A stretch of DNA of 64,000 nt, from positions 5,323-69,322 of the forward strand of contig CAZQHK010000025.1 of the NCBI GenBank assembly GCA_964593455.1, in the 5' to 3' direction. Positions 44,193 to 54,101 of the stretch are shown one piece after another. The position numbers were made by a program, and so were the translations under genes. The notes beneath the pieces are model-generated. The model had not been told where the DNA came from. It saw only the letters and a program-made list of their open reading frames with translations, and ran no database searches. Every line of letters begins with the position of its first letter. Within the stretch, counting starts at the first letter, position 1. Source of the stretch: CAZQHK01 sp964593455 (GTDB lineage Bacteria > Muiribacteriota > CAYSPT01).

Positions 44193-46814
44193 ATGAATGG
44201 AAAACGGGTGTGCCTGGTTGGGGTCATACTGTCCGCGTCGCTGCTTCTGGTGCCTGCTTTTGCCGGCAGCGCGGCAGACACACAGACCGGCAACAAGTAC
44301 GCTCCTCCATGGACAATAGATGCCATATCAGAGCTGCACCGTTTGGGATTTCCGGGAATTCCCATGACTACCGAACCGTTCAGTCCCCAGGAGCTGGCTT
44401 TGACTGTCCTCAACGCTACCGCTCACCTGAGAACAATCCAGGATATCCGTGCCAAGGGTCTCGGTCTCGAAGTATTGGACATCCTGGAACCACTGATTAA
44501 GGAAGTACGCCCCATTGTTAAAAACACTTTTCCCGAACACGCGATTCGGCTGGAAACCGTGTACCATCTACTGAAACCTGCCCGCCTGGAGATTGGCACA
44601 TTCGGAGAAAAAGCGTTTCTGTCGGCAGACTCAACCTTACCTCCTCTCTCCGAAGCTTCGCGGGCAGCCCTGTTAGAGCAAGCGTCACAAGTCCTTCAAT
44701 ACCACGACTCAGAAACGGCAATTTCGATATACAGGGATATTCTCGCTCACCGTTCAAACGATCCGGAAGCGTTGACCGGGCTGGCACTTACCCTGGCCAA
44801 AGAACGGAAAGATCAGCAGGCGGGACTGGCCCTGAAACGGGCCGTTGATTTAAATCCCGCTAACTCGGTGATACTCGACGCACGAGGACATCTCTTCGAA
44901 CGTCAGGGTCGATACCTGGAGGCCGAAACAATGTATCACCGGCTTTATAAACTCGAACCGGATAACAGGGACGCCACCTACTCAATTGCCTGGGTCCGTT
45001 CAAAACAAGGAAATCGAAGCGGGGCGATCTCTATTCTGCAAGACCGCCTGAAACAGCATCCCCGGGAGTTAGAAACACTTTTCCTGATTGGTAAACTGCT
45101 CCTTGTTTCCGGTCAACCGGACCAGGCCCGGTATTACCTGCGGCAGATTCAAACCATCTCTCCGGGACACCCTGAGGCCCTGGTGCAGATAGCTGAAACC
45201 TATCTGGCGGAAGATGACGCGGTGGGAGCCCATGAGATTCTCAACGAAGTACCGCCTTCACACCGGAAAAATCAACAGTACCTCCGGGTCCGGGCGGCCA
45301 CCAGTCGGAAACGTGGCCACCATGATCAAGAGCTGGAGTATCTGAACTCCTTGCTGGCCCTGAACCCCGACAACAATAACGCTCATCAGAAGCGAGCCAT
45401 GGCCCTGGTGAGCCTGGAGCGTCTGAACGAGGCTCTCACTACCTATAAAGATATTCTGACCAGGACTCCGAACAATTCTGACGTACTCCGTGAAGCAGCC
45501 AGGCTCATGACCAAAACAGGAGATCTTAAGAACGCGGACAAAACGTATCGCCGGCTGCTATCTGTGGACAGCGGCAATTATACCGGCTGGCTGATGTACG
45601 GCCGTTTACTTATGAAAAAAGGGGACCTGAAGGCAGCCGGGCGATGCTTTCACGCCGCCCGCGAGCTTGATCCCGGAGCATCAGACGCCTATGAAAGCCT
45701 GGGAGAGATCGCCTACCGCCAGGGAAACTACTCAAACGCAGAGTATTATTTTTCACAAGCTCTCAGCCTGAATCCCATGGACGCAACTGCTGCCTGGTAT
45801 CTGAGCCGGGTTTTCTCCTTTACCCGTCAATACAGCAAGGCCCAGGAAACATTGGAAGACTTCCTTTCCTTCGCCCCGGGGGTTTCGTTCCTGGAAGAAG
45901 AGCTTCACCTGGTTTTACGAAACCAGCGGCTGTCGGCGGATACCGGTTATCTGAAAATATCCACCCGGGGGTCCAGCGACTTCGAAGCACTGAACCAGCG
46001 GTTCAGCGGGCGATTCCGGGACGAACTGGATTACACCGCCAGCCTTGAGCGCATGCGGATATGGGAATCGAATGAACCGGCACTTCATCAGACAAATATC
46101 GGCCTCACACTGGGATACAAACTGAGGCAGTATGTAAATACACGCCTGTTTTTCGAAACCCAGACCTTCTCCGGTGCGCCTGGAGATGAATTTAAATACA
46201 AGGTTCAGATTTCCTACCAAAAAGACAAACCAAAACTAACGGTTTTTCACTCTATCGGTCCGCTGGAAGAATCACTGGCAGTCATCAGGAAAGGTTTTGA
46301 AATAGAGAACCTGGGCTTGAAGTTGTTCTATCCGGTCCGCCCCTGGCTCGATTTAACCTTGACGCCGAGCTGGTCACGGATCACCGATGGCACAAACCAG
46401 AAAAGAACGGTAAAAACAGCCTTGAACTGTTTCTACCCCGGCCTGCCCGATTTCAGGTTGAAACTTTCATCCCGGTTCTATGCCTACAGCAACGAACTCG
46501 ATTCAGCCGGAAACTTGTTTACCTATTTTGCACCGAACCGGTACATCACGAGGAACACCCAGCTCTCGTGGGACAAGAAAATCGGGCGGATAACCATCAC
46601 CCTGGGGTTGGAAAAATCAAGATACGAATACCGGTTCCTGGGAGCAAGCTCTGGAGGAGGAAGTACCGGATACTCTTTCGCCGCTCAGGGAAGCTTTACC
46701 GATGAGCTTTTTTTCGTCCTGTATTTCCTCGATTCACGGTCCGACACCAAAACCGCCGCTTCCGATCTCGAACCATCCCGGAGCCTCTTTTTAAACCTCT
46801 CCTACCGGCTGTAA
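44193..46814 (+). CDS. TPR outer-membrane protein with C-terminal beta-barrel
   Basis: A signal peptide is followed by an SLH-like segment (PWTIDAISELHRLGFPG). About ten TPRs fill ~165-560 (ALTGLALTLAKERKDQQAGLALKRAVDLNPANS and following). The C-terminal ~290 residues are beta-barrel-like, with alternating aromatics and a terminal NLSYRL. The TPR-plus-barrel layout recalls exopolysaccharide exporters such as PgaA and BcsC, but no synthase genes are adjacent, so an export role is only a guess. 873 residues. Confidence 0.8.
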   Translation: MNGKRVCLVGVILSASLLLVPAFAGSAADTQTGNKYAPPWTIDAISELHRLGFPGIPMTTEPFSPQELALTVLNATAHLRTIQDIRAKGLGLEVLDILEPLIKEVRPIVKNTFPEHAIRLETVYHLLKPARLEIGTFGEKAFLSADSTLPPLSEASRAALLEQASQVLQYHDSETAISIYRDILAHRSNDPEALTGLALTLAKERKDQQAGLALKRAVDLNPANSVILDARGHLFERQGRYLEAETMYHRLYKLEPDNRDATYSIAWVRSKQGNRSGAISILQDRLKQHPRELETLFLIGKLLLVSGQPDQARYYLRQIQTISPGHPEALVQIAETYLAEDDAVGAHEILNEVPPSHRKNQQYLRVRAATSRKRGHHDQELEYLNSLLALNPDNNNAHQKRAMALVSLERLNEALTTYKDILTRTPNNSDVLREAARLMTKTGDLKNADKTYRRLLSVDSGNYTGWLMYGRLLMKKGDLKAAGRCFHAARELDPGASDAYESLGEIAYRQGNYSNAEYYFSQALSLNPMDATAAWYLSRVFSFTRQYSKAQETLEDFLSFAPGVSFLEEELHLVLRNQRLSADTGYLKISTRGSSDFEALNQRFSGRFRDELDYTASLERMRIWESNEPALHQTNIGLTLGYKLRQYVNTRLFFETQTFSGAPGDEFKYKVQISYQKDKPKLTVFHSIGPLEESLAVIRKGFEIENLGLKLFYPVRPWLDLTLTPSWSRITDGTNQKRTVKTALNCFYPGLPDFRLKLSSRFYAYSNELDSAGNLFTYFAPNRYITRNTQLSWDKKIGRITITLGLEKSRYEYRFLGASSGGGSTGYSFAAQGSFTDELFFVLYFLDSRSDTKTAASDLEPSRSLFLNLSYRL

Positions 46815-46825
46815 CCTTGGGCCCC

Positions 46826-47296
46826 TCATTCCTTGTAGAAATGCACGTTATGGTCAACCAGTTTACCCTGCTCGTAAACCAGTTTACCCGAGAAAAACGT
46901 TCCTTCTTTAAACCACTCGAAGAAAAGTCGGTCGCCTTCCCAAAGGTTCAATCGAGGAAGATAATCGTCTCTCACCCACTCCAGGTGTCCTTCCGCCGAA
47001 TCGATAAGCGTTCCCTCATACTCCCGGGCGATAAATACAAAAACATACCAGTCCTCACCATGGCTGAAGCTGGGAAACGTCAGAAATCCTTTCAAAAATG
47101 GGTGGCGAATCGTCAACCCGCTTTCCTCCTCAACCTCGCGAATGATACATTCTTCCGGTGATTCACCGGCCTGGAACTTTCCACCCAGACCATTCCACTT
47201 GTCTTGATGAATATCATTTTTCTTTTTGATCCGGTGGATCATCAACGTCTTCCCATTGTGTTTCAGATAACATAATGTCGCCAATTTCATCGCCAA
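46826..47296 (-). CDS. Nudix hydrolase (MutT-like)
   Basis: A complete Nudix box reads GGKFQAGESPEECIIREVEEESGL, shown here in parts: the GGKFQAGESPEEC loop and REVEEESGL, with the metal-binding Glu residues intact. Family members hydrolyse nucleoside diphosphates linked to X, for example 8-oxo-dGTP; the substrate is not certain. 156 residues, starting with ATG. It is convergent with the TPR barrel gene (11 nt apart) and lies 21 nt downstream of ispH on the same strand. Confidence 0.92.
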   Translation of the reverse strand: MAMKLATLCYLKHNGKTLMIHRIKKKNDIHQDKWNGLGGKFQAGESPEECIIREVEEESGLTIRHPFLKGFLTFPSFSHGEDWYVFVFIAREYEGTLIDSAEGHLEWVRDDYLPRLNLWEGDRLFFEWFKEGTFFSGKLVYEQGKLVDHNVHFYKE

Positions 47297-47317
47297 CAGC
47301 CCCTTATTCAGGATATT

Positions 47318-48169
47318 TCACCAGGAAGACAACCGTTCTACAACTTCCCCGGTAACCCAGTTAGGTGTAGAAGCACCGGCCATCACCCCGACTTTTTCAC
47401 AGTTTTCAAACCATGAGCGTTCAAGTTCACCAGCGTGTTCAATATGGTGGGTCGGCACACCGGCCTCTCGGGCAATGGCGGCCAGACGTGTCGTATTGGC
47501 ACTTCTATATCCTCCGACGATCACCATGACATGAACTTTTCGCGACAGCATTAACACCTCATGCTGACGATCAACAGTGGCCGTGCATATAGTGTCATAC
47601 ACCGTCACTCGGACCAACCGTTCTTTAAAGAGTGCCACAATCCGTTCGAACAGCTTACGGCTCTGGGTTGTCTGCGCCACCACACACATTCCCGTTGAAA
47701 TAGTTTCCGCCAGCCGGCCGGCCGTCGTTTCAACCTCGGCCGGATCACTCACCACGATTCCTTTTTCCCCGGCTGTTCCCAACAGACCCAACACCTCGGC
47801 ATGTCCCTTATCGCCTACGATTACAATCGTATCTCCATCCCGGGAATGACGCTCGACGATTGAGTGGATCTTCATGACTTTAGGGCAGGTAGCGTCACAT
47901 ACCATGGCACCGGCGGCAATAATCTGATGCCTGATTTCCGCCGGCACACCGTGTGTTCTGATGACCACTGTTCCCTCTAACTTCTCAGGAATGGTTTGAA
48001 GTACTCTGATCCCCTGCTGCTCAAGCTCTTCAAGAACCTGTGGATTATGAATAAGAGACCCGTAGGTGTAAAGCGGCCGCAAAGCTTGCTCGATCTTCTC
48101 TAATACCATGGTCATCGCACGCTGAACACCCATACAAAATCCGGCTGTTTGTGCGACAATAACTTTCAA
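47318..48169 (-). CDS. ispH: 4-hydroxy-3-methylbut-2-enyl diphosphate reductase
   Basis: Last MEP enzyme; a [4Fe-4S] protein that makes IPP and DMAPP from HMBPP. The three cluster cysteines sit in TAGFCMGVQRA, VCDATCPKV and YDTICTATVDRQ. GSLIHNPQVLEEL, IRTHGVP and GDKGHAEVLG are further family motifs; AGASTPNW closes the C terminus. 283 residues. It complements the dxs-ispF-dxr-ispE-ispD cluster at 0-3.6 kb; only ispG is missing from the window. Confidence 0.96.
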   Translation of the reverse strand: MKVIVAQTAGFCMGVQRAMTMVLEKIEQALRPLYTYGSLIHNPQVLEELEQQGIRVLQTIPEKLEGTVVIRTHGVPAEIRHQIIAAGAMVCDATCPKVMKIHSIVERHSRDGDTIVIVGDKGHAEVLGLLGTAGEKGIVVSDPAEVETTAGRLAETISTGMCVVAQTTQSRKLFERIVALFKERLVRVTVYDTICTATVDRQHEVLMLSRKVHVMVIVGGYRSANTTRLAAIAREAGVPTHHIEHAGELERSWFENCEKVGVMAGASTPNWVTGEVVERLSSW

Positions 48170-48191
48170 ACCAATACTCTCCGTCCTCCTT

Positions 48192-49550
48192 CTACCTGAT
48201 GATTTCCATGATCAGATCCTGTTTATCCGCCACTTTCCCGGGAGAATCAGCCTCGATATTAAGCCTCAGGAGCGGCTCAGTATTGGAAGCCCGTACGTTA
48301 AACCACCAGTCCGGGTATTCAACACTGATTCCATCCAGGTAATAGATCCTGTCAGCATCAGAGAAACGCTCGGACAAAGTCTTGATCTTCTCGTCCTTGG
48401 CCGTCACTTTTACATTTAACTCACCGCTCAAATGATACTGTTTTCGTACCGCCAATAGTTCGGAGAAGGTCTTACGTTCTCGAGACAACAGCTCCAGCAC
48501 CTGCAGGGCCGGAATCCAGCCATTATCGGCATAGAAATCGCGAACCGGGTCATAATAGTAGTAATGTCCCGACACTTCTCCCGCGAAAACAGCTTTTATT
48601 TCACGCATGGAATTTTTTATAAAGGCGTGGCCGACCCGGCACATCTGCGCTATGCCGCCATGAAGTTCAATGGTCTTCGGAACATACTTGCTGGCCCGCA
48701 GGTCATACAGAATAGTAGCCCCGGGAGTCCGCGCCAGCAGGCGGCTGACCAGCATTCCTATGATAAAATCACTGTTGACAAAAACACCGTTTTCATCGAT
48801 AAAGAAACACCGGTCGGTATCACCATCCCAGGCGATCCCGAGATCGGCCTTTTCTTTTACCACCCGTTCCATCAGCTCCAACCGGTTTTCTTCGAGAAAC
48901 GGATTAGCAGGATGGTTGGGGAACGTACCGTCCATTTCAAAGTAAAGCGGCACGATATCGATATCCATGTTGGCAAACATCTTCGGGGCGATCATCCCCC
49001 CCATGGCATTGGCCGTATCCATAACCACTTTCAAACCGCTGATTGTATCCACTTCGACAAACGAGCGGCAGAACGATACAAAATCGGGGAGGACATCCTT
49101 TGTAACCACCTCACCACGAACAGACGGCACCGGCAGCTCAGATCCCTGCATAATCGTTTTTATTTCCGTCAAACCGCTTTCTCCCCCGATAGGAACAGCT
49201 TTTTCTCGAACCAGCTTGAATCCATTGTATTCAGGAGGATTATGCGAGGCGGTAACCATGATTCCTCCTTTGTAGCCGGCGTCGGCAGCGGCAAAATAGA
49301 GCGTGTCCGTACTGCAAAGCCCGCAATCAACCACGTCAGCGCCGGAGGCGGTAATTCCCTCGGCCAGGGCCCGGCTCAAATCTTCCCCGGAGAGCCTGTT
49401 GTCGCGGCCGATAACAACCTCAGAACACCGTAGGTATGAGGTGAACGCCCGCCCGAAGTCAAACGCGAACCGCTCATCGATCTCCTCCGGGTATATTCCC
49501 CGAATATCATAAGCTTTGAAAACCCCGTCCTTATATCTACCAGCGCTCAT
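48192..49550 (-). CDS. Phosphomannomutase / phosphoglucomutase
   Basis: Alpha-D-phosphohexomutase that interconverts hexose 6- and 1-phosphates for surface sugars. YDIRGIYPEEI opens the protein. The phospho-Ser loop is GIMVTASHNPPEYNG, the metal loop is WDGDTDRCFF, and the sugar-ring loop is AGEVSGHYYY; RASNTEPLLRLN near the end is the phosphate-binding loop. The ATG at 49550 with GGAGG at 8 nt is preferred over TTG 49556 (452 residues). It lies 22 nt before ispH. Confidence 0.94.
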   Translation of the reverse strand: MSAGRYKDGVFKAYDIRGIYPEEIDERFAFDFGRAFTSYLRCSEVVIGRDNRLSGEDLSRALAEGITASGADVVDCGLCSTDTLYFAAADAGYKGGIMVTASHNPPEYNGFKLVREKAVPIGGESGLTEIKTIMQGSELPVPSVRGEVVTKDVLPDFVSFCRSFVEVDTISGLKVVMDTANAMGGMIAPKMFANMDIDIVPLYFEMDGTFPNHPANPFLEENRLELMERVVKEKADLGIAWDGDTDRCFFIDENGVFVNSDFIIGMLVSRLLARTPGATILYDLRASKYVPKTIELHGGIAQMCRVGHAFIKNSMREIKAVFAGEVSGHYYYYDPVRDFYADNGWIPALQVLELLSRERKTFSELLAVRKQYHLSGELNVKVTAKDEKIKTLSERFSDADRIYYLDGISVEYPDWWFNVRASNTEPLLRLNIEADSPGKVADKQDLIMEIIR

Positions 49551-49690
49551 AATCAAAGCCTCCGTTTCTGTGCCGTCGGGTAGATTAACTCAGCATTTGG
49601 CTGCATGCCGTTCATCCTCCAATACTACAATCACCCGGACTCACCATTCAACTGCTTATACAGCGCAGACCACGTTTGCATAGTTAAGCA

Positions 49691-49720
49691 TTGAGTGAGT
49701 TGCACCGGCCGTGGTATCAT
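49691..49720 (+). promoter_or_regulatory. Candidate promoter for the RelA/SpoT-fold gene
   Basis: TTGAGT (49691-49696), 18-nt spacer, TATCAT (49715-49720), about 27 nt before the ATG at 49747. Confidence 0.4.
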
Positions 49721-49746
49721 GCCGGCGATACCGGGAGGTTTGCGTC

Positions 49747-50928
49747 ATGGTCATGCTCAACAGCTTTTTCCACCGGGAAAAACTATGCCATATTATCGAA
49801 CGCTGGCTGGTCGGCAAGCTCAAGCCACACGATGCGTATGACGTTAAACGAATTATCAATTTCAATACCCTGGTCCTATCTCCTATTCTCCAGCAACTCA
49901 CCGAAGAGATGGCGCAACATTTCTATGGCGATGAGATAAGAAAACTGAAAGCGGGCAAAAAAGGAATTCTAAAAGATTTTCTGGTTGCTCATCCATGGCA
50001 CCGTGCTACTAGAATAGAGGAAATGATCAGCCGGTATCGCCGGGTTCCGGAAAACTACTACCGTGAAACACCATTTCAGGGAACCATTTATTACCGTAAG
50101 GAAAAGACCCTCCGGCGACCGCTGGCCATAAGCCGTACAAAACGGATTCGCCGAATCGGAGAGAAGTGCAGCCGCAGGATAATAGACGACATCTATGGAC
50201 GAATCAAACACCAGGCGGAGGATTTAGCCAAACTGCGCGCCCGGAAACTGGGTATCGACATCAAGCAGTTGATTACACCCAAGAAACAGATGGAAGAAGA
50301 GTTCAAAACAGCAGAAGACAAGATCAGGGAAAATATCAATATGGGCCGGGTTATTTTCGACAACAGCGATTATATCATCAATGACATCGCCGGTATTAAA
50401 ATCATCGGAGAGAACAATTTTGCCAAGAAAGTAAACAGCTATCTCAAGACCCGGGCAACAGTTGTAGAGTTCGAAGGCCATCGGGGAGGGTACAACGCTA
50501 CCAATATCATTGTATCCTGGCCGGTGGATAAGAAACAAATCCTGAAAATTTTGTCCTTACCGGGAGTCAGGGAGGAATGCGCCTCGCGGGGCATGTCGGT
50601 AAAGAATCTCCGTAAAGATATCGACGAGTTCGTCAACGGCTGTGAACCGGGCATTAACATAGAGATCATCGTAACCTCGTTCGCCGAACTCCTGGAATCG
50701 GAGATAGGACGCTGCATGCATGAGGACCGGACCATGAACCTGCGTAAAAAGATGGAATACACGGGTCCGTTGTCTACCAACGTGGAATATATCATGATAT
50801 TTCTGTTTACTTTCTGCCTGTCCTCCCGCCGTGAAATAGCGTACCTGCCTTTCAATCTGTGGACCAGGTATATGAGTGACTATTTCACCAAGGTAATCTA
50901 CAACCTTTACCGGGGCACAGCCGCGTAA
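49747..50928 (+). CDS. Divergent RelA/SpoT-fold nucleotidyltransferase-like protein
   Basis: The 393-residue protein has an N-terminal basic helical half. Residues ~185-325 keep the order of RelA/SpoT synthetase motifs: NDIAGIKII (Asp213, at the place of the Asp in D(L/I)xAIR), then EGHRGGYNATNIIV (at the place of GYQSxH), then INIEIIVTSFAELLESEIGR (Glu306, at the place of VEIQIRT). No HD hydrolase, TGS or ACT domain is evident. It may make (p)ppGpp or act like toxic small alarmone synthetases. ATG 49747 has GGGAGG at 8 nt. Confidence 0.7.
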   Translation: MVMLNSFFHREKLCHIIERWLVGKLKPHDAYDVKRIINFNTLVLSPILQQLTEEMAQHFYGDEIRKLKAGKKGILKDFLVAHPWHRATRIEEMISRYRRVPENYYRETPFQGTIYYRKEKTLRRPLAISRTKRIRRIGEKCSRRIIDDIYGRIKHQAEDLAKLRARKLGIDIKQLITPKKQMEEEFKTAEDKIRENINMGRVIFDNSDYIINDIAGIKIIGENNFAKKVNSYLKTRATVVEFEGHRGGYNATNIIVSWPVDKKQILKILSLPGVREECASRGMSVKNLRKDIDEFVNGCEPGINIEIIVTSFAELLESEIGRCMHEDRTMNLRKKMEYTGPLSTNVEYIMIFLFTFCLSSRREIAYLPFNLWTRYMSDYFTKVIYNLYRGTAA

Positions 50929-51008
50929 AACCAGAATAAGCCATACGCCAGGATAGGTTCACTGATGCTGGATAATCGGTAAAATATGTGGGCTAATGCG
51001 GATAGTTC

Positions 51009-51377
51009 TTAAAAGAACGAAGAGCCGTTATCGGTAGGAAGATTTCTTAAAACCTCTACAGCCTCGTCCTCAGTGTCGGAGATGGTAAATACCTTGTGCA
51101 GATCGGTGATCTGGAAGAGCCCCATAATGCTTTCGTTGGGGTTCACCAGGACGATATCTCCACCCTGCCCTCTAGCCATCTCCACCAGAAACGCGATAAT
51201 ACCCAGACCGGCACTGGTAATGTACTCAACTTTTCCGATATTGAGGACAATTTTACCTTTGCCTGATTTGAGCAGTTCTCTCAGCTTTTCCTTGAAAATG
51301 ATCGAGTTTTCTTCGGCAATATCGCCAACAGGAGCAATGACGACGATACCCTCTTGCTCCCTGATATCCATCTCCAC
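51009..51377 (-). CDS. STAS-domain anti-anti-sigma factor
   Basis: A 122-residue STAS protein with the phosphorylation segment VEYITSAGLGIIAFL (Ser or the adjacent Thr) and a short Ser-rich tail ending NGSSFF. Like the 23.6-kb protein it could be a substrate of the RsbW-type kinase at 27.7 kb. It is transcribed alone, convergent with the RelA/SpoT-fold gene. Nothing else identifies its sigma partner. Confidence 0.9.
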   Translation of the reverse strand: MEMDIREQEGIVVIAPVGDIAEENSIIFKEKLRELLKSGKGKIVLNIGKVEYITSAGLGIIAFLVEMARGQGGDIVLVNPNESIMGLFQITDLHKVFTISDTEDEAVEVLRNLPTDNGSSFF

Positions 51378-51523
51378 AGTTAATCACCCTTCCGGCGCCG
51401 TGAAACACCGGAAACCAGCATACCGGTTCCCATTGCTTCACAGAACGGGGCAATTATATCACAAATGGATTGTCCTGTCATGTGAAAAATCTCACACCCT
51501 CACTCCCCAACCCTTCTCCGCGC

Positions 51524-51553
51524 TTGCCATCGCGGCTTTATCCGTGGTATGCT
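51524..51553 (+). promoter_or_regulatory. Candidate sigma-70 promoter for the pseudopilin operon
   Basis: TTGCCA (51524-51529), 18-nt spacer, TATGCT (51548-51553), just upstream of the small membrane-protein gene. The rest of 51378-51523 shows nothing identifiable. Confidence 0.45.
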
Positions 51554-51577
51554 TAGTATCTACGGGAATCACCGCAT

Positions 51578-51784
51578 TTGGGAAGAGAGAACAACCTGGT
51601 GCAAGCGATATATATAATAATAACCATTGTCGGGACGTTCCTCGTTTGCTGGGGTTTCTGGCGCGCCCACCTGGGTCCCAAGAAAGGGCAGACGTTGGCA
51701 GCTTTTCTGGCCCTGGTAGGTCTTTTCATGTCTTTCCTCGGTATCCTGCTGTACTTCGTTCCCGGTTTTTTCACCTGGAAATGA
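51578..51784 (+). CDS. Small two-helix membrane protein
   Basis: The 68-residue product is almost all membrane: helices near 10-27 (IYIIITIVGTFLVCWGFW) and 40-62 (TLAAFLALVGLFMSFLGILLYF) joined by a short GPKKG loop. The start is TTG at 51578 or GTG at 51599. It lies 7 nt before the PilX/GspK-like gene, so it probably belongs to that operon. No family recognised. Confidence 0.65.
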   Translation: MGRENNLVQAIYIIITIVGTFLVCWGFWRAHLGPKKGQTLAAFLALVGLFMSFLGILLYFVPGFFTWK

Positions 51785-51791
51785 GACCACC

Positions 51792-54101
51792 ATGTTGAGG
51801 CCTCCCAAGTTCCCGCGCGGGACTATTCTTCCTATCGTCTTTGGGCTGGGAATCATCCTCTTTATATACGTCTTCTCGTTTATCCTTTATTTCAAGCAGG
51901 AAAGCCGGATCACCTACATGTACAGCTCAAGAATCGCCGCGCAGAAGCTGGCGGATATCGGACTGGACGTATTCCGTCAACTCGCCAAGAGCAAACTCCG
52001 CGATCCGGAATCTCCTTTCGCGATAGAGCTTAAAAAAGCGAAAAGAGACATGGAGAACCTCGAATCAGAGCCTATCGACCTGACAATTGAGTTCAAGAAA
52101 CTCGTCGACAAAATAAAGGCCCTCAACATCGACCATTTCAATATCCTGGAATGGAAAGCGGTCATAACCATTAACCCCGACGACTTTGAAGAGTTCAAAT
52201 CCCCCCTGGCAACATACTCGGGAATCTATGAAAAGTACGGGGTGATGCGCTTGACTGTCACGGCGAAAGTCGGAGTTGAAGGCAGCCTCTTTGCCAGCGT
52301 GGAAGCGAAAGCCAGCGAAATTACCGAAGTAAAGGTCAATATCGCTTCCATTCCCTTGCTCGCGGATTTCACCCTCTTTATCGGTAATGCCAGGTCCTCC
52401 GGCGCTTACGGTTTAAACAGGACCATCCTCGATGAAAAGGGGGAACACAGTGGCGGCAGTCCCGCTCCCATCGTGCTGACAAACGGTAACTTGAGCGAAA
52501 AATTTCCCATTTTAAATTGGCGTAAGCCGATCGCCAACGATCTTTTCACGAAAGACGACCTGGGGCAGCAGGGATGGGTCTACCTGGGAAGCGGCAAGAA
52601 CACGTCACCCGTTTACCTGAAACCTGCCTTTCGTTTAAATGACGTTACCGGTCCCGGCGAAGACCCGTTTGATGAACGTTTCACCTTTTATCTCGGACCG
52701 CCACCCTACGAATGTCGGTATTCCGACAAGGAATTTCCCGCACAAATGATAGCCGAAGCAAAAAAAAATGATGATGATCTGATCGAAGACGGCTACCGGC
52801 TGCGGCACATGGACCTGGGAGTATTCGGCAAACCGTCACAGCAAACAGCTGAAATAAAGACGTTATACGGCTTTTTAAAAGAGCCCAATCTCAACAACAG
52901 CAGCAGCCAAGCTCCTTTCAACGGGTATGAGAGCAGTACCTTGAAACCGTTTGGACTGGACAAATCAATCTCTCCCACCATCGTCTTCGGAAATGTCTTG
53001 AGAGAATACATAACCCTGTCGTGGATCATCGTTCCCGACGGACCGGACCCAGACAGTCAGACTCTCGGACAGGAATGGAAAGACGTTGTCAAAGAATCAT
53101 ACGAAGGCGGACCTTCCCTCTACCCCAGCCTTAAGAACGTTGATGACCCGAACTACGTGATCGATAACTTTTTTTACGCGCCACTGCTTTACTGTTCCTC
53201 GAAAGAACATTACACGAAACTGATGACTCAGACGAAATACAAGTTTATTAAAGAATTCACCGGATCTATATTTGCAGATTACGATAAATACACCAACAGG
53301 ATGACGTATTTTCACGAAGAAGAATCGTACAATACCGCTCTCGATTATATTGTGGACAGTGGCCTTAATCGGATACCGAGTGAACAAGTGCTTGGGGATT
53401 CCGGCTACTACAACGGGAAGAACGCCACCAATAAAAGCCAGTGTTATCCGAAAGAATTCCAGCACGGCGTTACCCCCAGTTCATCATGCCGGCAGTTGAT
53501 GAACATTTTAGAAAAAGTCAAAGACCATCTCGATATCACGCAGAACCAACGCATTGTCTGGAACGCCCGGGGCGACATTAACACGTTCATGAAAGATTAC
53601 AAATTTCTGCAGAGCAGTGGCGGACAGAATGTCCTTAACCTGGGAACCGTTATCTACTCGGAAGAATCCCCGACAATCGGACCGTTTCCGAAGGTATTGC
53701 GGGGAGGTATCATCGTCTGCACGAAAGATATAACAGTAGTCGGCCCTATCGGCACCGGCGCCAAATCCGGCCCGCTGACCATCATTTCCCTGGGAGGAAA
53801 TATCAGGATAAAATACACGATACAAGGGAATATCAAGGCTCTCCTGATTGCTCCGGAAGGAACCATTCAAACGAGCGGCGGGCAAATTTTACTTGAAGGT
53901 GCCCTGGCCGTTCAAAAACTGCCCCCGGGAACACTATCATCCATCTCCACTCCCAGTTTCATCACCTACAATAGCCGCCTGCTGAAACAGACACCCGACC
54001 AGGAACAGGACCCGGAAACGGCCACCGGCCTGATTATGGTTGAAAGTTGCCCAGTAGGAAATCCCCTTCCCACCGCGGCCCTGGGAGGAGACGGGCCATG
54101 A
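51792..54101 (+). CDS. PilX/GspK-like minor pilin-associated protein
   Basis: The N terminus PKFPRGTILPIVFGLGIILFI looks like a type IV prepilin leader and hydrophobic helix without the +5 Glu, as in PilX and GspK. A helical ectodomain and a long beta-rich part follow. The C-terminal part (GPLTIISLGGNIRI, GNIKALLIAPEGTIQTSGGQ) resembles the beta-repeat tail of pilus-assembly PilX-type proteins. Length 769 residues. Its TGA overlaps the first pseudopilin ATG. Confidence 0.75.
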   Translation: MLRPPKFPRGTILPIVFGLGIILFIYVFSFILYFKQESRITYMYSSRIAAQKLADIGLDVFRQLAKSKLRDPESPFAIELKKAKRDMENLESEPIDLTIEFKKLVDKIKALNIDHFNILEWKAVITINPDDFEEFKSPLATYSGIYEKYGVMRLTVTAKVGVEGSLFASVEAKASEITEVKVNIASIPLLADFTLFIGNARSSGAYGLNRTILDEKGEHSGGSPAPIVLTNGNLSEKFPILNWRKPIANDLFTKDDLGQQGWVYLGSGKNTSPVYLKPAFRLNDVTGPGEDPFDERFTFYLGPPPYECRYSDKEFPAQMIAEAKKNDDDLIEDGYRLRHMDLGVFGKPSQQTAEIKTLYGFLKEPNLNNSSSQAPFNGYESSTLKPFGLDKSISPTIVFGNVLREYITLSWIIVPDGPDPDSQTLGQEWKDVVKESYEGGPSLYPSLKNVDDPNYVIDNFFYAPLLYCSSKEHYTKLMTQTKYKFIKEFTGSIFADYDKYTNRMTYFHEEESYNTALDYIVDSGLNRIPSEQVLGDSGYYNGKNATNKSQCYPKEFQHGVTPSSSCRQLMNILEKVKDHLDITQNQRIVWNARGDINTFMKDYKFLQSSGGQNVLNLGTVIYSEESPTIGPFPKVLRGGIIVCTKDITVVGPIGTGAKSGPLTIISLGGNIRIKYTIQGNIKALLIAPEGTIQTSGGQILLEGALAVQKLPPGTLSSISTPSFITYNSRLLKQTPDQEQDPETATGLIMVESCPVGNPLPTAALGGDGP

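Noticed and set aside
48564..49433. 289-codon plus-strand open frame opposite the phosphohexomutase
   Set aside because: The minus strand has all catalytic loops of the mutase; the antisense frame has no recognisable feature.
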